Shown: positions 5,742 through 6,476 of the stretch, piece after piece
Position numbering within the stretch: the first letter of the stretch is position 1
How the letters are laid out: each line of letters begins with the position of its first letter
DNA from: Thiotrichales bacterium
GTDB lineage: Bacteria > Pseudomonadota > Gammaproteobacteria > Thiomicrospirales > Thiomicrospiraceae
Assembly: GCA_014763835.1 (NCBI GenBank)
Contig: JACXUQ010000078.1
Span: 1 to 6,476 of the forward strand
DNA: 6,476 bases
Reading direction: 5' to 3'
The notes under the pieces: model-generated
Database searches by the model: none
What the model was told of the DNA's origin: nothing
The model's input: only the letters and a program-made list of their open reading frames with translations
Translations under genes and position numbers: made by a program

Positions 5742-6431
5742 ATGCATAACAGCGACAATCCAATCAAACTGTCCGACAGCTGGCTCAACCTGATCGGCGG
5801 CGAATTCGACAAGCCGTATATGCAGCAGCTCAAAGCCTTCTTGCAGGCGGAAAAAGCCGCCGGCAAGCAGATTCTGCCCAAAGGCGGCCTATGGTTTAAC
5901 GCGTTGAACAGCACACCGTTTGAGAACGTCAAAGTGGTCATACTCGGCCAGGATCCCTATCCAACCCCCGGCCACGCCCACGGCCTGTGTTTTTCGGTTC
6001 TGCCGGATGTCAAACCGCTGCCGAAATCGCTGCTCAACATCAACAAAGAGCTCTCCGACGACCTCGGTGTTGAAAATCACCATTGCGGTTACCTGCAACC
6101 CTGGGCCGAACAAGGCGTGCTGCTGCTCAATGCGGTTTTGACGGTCGAAGCTTATCATTCCAACTCCCACCAAAACCATGGTTGGGAACAGTTTACCGAT
6201 GCGATAATCCAGACCATCAACGCACGCAAAGAACATTGTGTGTTTATCCTCTGGGGCAGTTACGCCCAGAAAAAAGGCGCTTTTATCGACCGCCAGCGCC
6301 ATCTGGTGCTGGAAGCGCCGCACCCCTCGCCGCTTTCCGCTTACCGCGGTTTTTTCGGCAGCCGTCCCTTCTCAAAAGCCAATACCTATTTGCAGGCACA
6401 CAAACTCCCTCCGATCAACTGGCAGCTGTAA
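5742..6431 (+). CDS. ung: Uracil-DNA glycosylase, family 1 (Ung)
   Basis: Ung removes uracil, from cytosine deamination or dUTP misincorporation, from DNA by hydrolysing the N-glycosidic bond, starting base-excision repair. From the ATG at 5742 it has 229 residues, the same as E. coli. The water-activating loop GQDPY (69-73, catalytic D71), the uracil-stacking F84, LLLNAVLTV (127-135, N130 reading the uracil edge) and the leucine-intercalation loop HPSPLSAYRGFFG (194-206, H194) are all present. After GQDPY the loop continues PTPGHAHG where E. coli has HGPGQAHG. The PTPG form, with DVKPLPKSL and GFFGSRPFSKAN, recalls the mycobacterial enzyme. An in-frame TTG at 5733 would overlap the pdxH stop by 3 bases. 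Neither start has a clear Shine-Dalgarno, so reinitiation after pdxH is plausible. Confidence 0.97.
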   Translation: MHNSDNPIKLSDSWLNLIGGEFDKPYMQQLKAFLQAEKAAGKQILPKGGLWFNALNSTPFENVKVVILGQDPYPTPGHAHGLCFSVLPDVKPLPKSLLNINKELSDDLGVENHHCGYLQPWAEQGVLLLNAVLTVEAYHSNSHQNHGWEQFTDAIIQTINARKEHCVFILWGSYAQKKGAFIDRQRHLVLEAPHPSPLSAYRGFFGSRPFSKANTYLQAHKLPPINWQL

Positions 6432-6476
6432 AACACGCATCCAACTATAAAAACTGCTTATCTTTGTATGCATAGG
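6432..6476. other. Non-coding tail after ung, nothing assigned
   Basis: These 45 bases run to the window edge. I see no stem followed by a T tract, so no terminator for ung. A TATAAA at 6446-6451 has no matching -35 and is not called as a promoter. Confidence 0.5.

Noticed and set aside
5889..6323. Minus-strand open frame of 144 residues inside ung
   Set aside because: It is antisense to the catalytic motifs of ung and shows no independent start signal.

Overview
The window looks like an ordinary chromosomal segment of a gammaproteobacterium. The ParE protein runs almost residue for residue like enterobacterial topoisomerase IV subunit B (629 residues against about 630), and PdxH and SelO also have gammaproteobacterial-type sequences. 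Base composition is moderate and even across the genes. I see no phage, transposon, CRISPR or RNA gene. I cannot place the organism below class from the sequence alone.

Layout, left to right. Positions 1-205 are non-coding and hold two striking inverted repeats. The first is a 20-base one at 7-26. The second is a perfect 25-base palindrome at 131-155, lying where the -35 element of a TATAAT promoter (171-176) should be. That promoter would drive selO (206-1657, + strand), a pseudokinase-fold protein AMP transferase that ends in the typical Cys-Ser-Ser tail. After a 124-base gap come two single-domain PilZ proteins, 2 bases apart (1782-2129 and 2132-2491). The first has a complete c-di-GMP-binding signature; the second has a degraded one. 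A convergent 40-base gap separates them from a minus-strand pair: parE (5008-3119), followed 14 bases later by a small secreted protein of unknown function (3104-2532). An 80-base divergent region at 5009-5088 carries candidate overlapping promoters for parE and for pdxH (5089-5736, + strand). pdxH is followed 5 bases later by ung (5742-6431), a family 1 uracil-DNA glycosylase whose catalytic loop is of the 'PTPG' type remembered from mycobacteria. The last 45 bases hold nothing I can assign.

Functionally this is a mosaic of housekeeping and stress genes rather than one pathway: chromosome decatenation (ParE), cofactor salvage (PdxH), base-excision repair (Ung), redox-linked protein AMPylation (SelO) and c-di-GMP sensing (PilZ pair). 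I found no convincing new multi-gene system. The points most worth following are the palindromic operator before selO, the asymmetric PilZ pair, and the unknown secreted protein coupled to parE.
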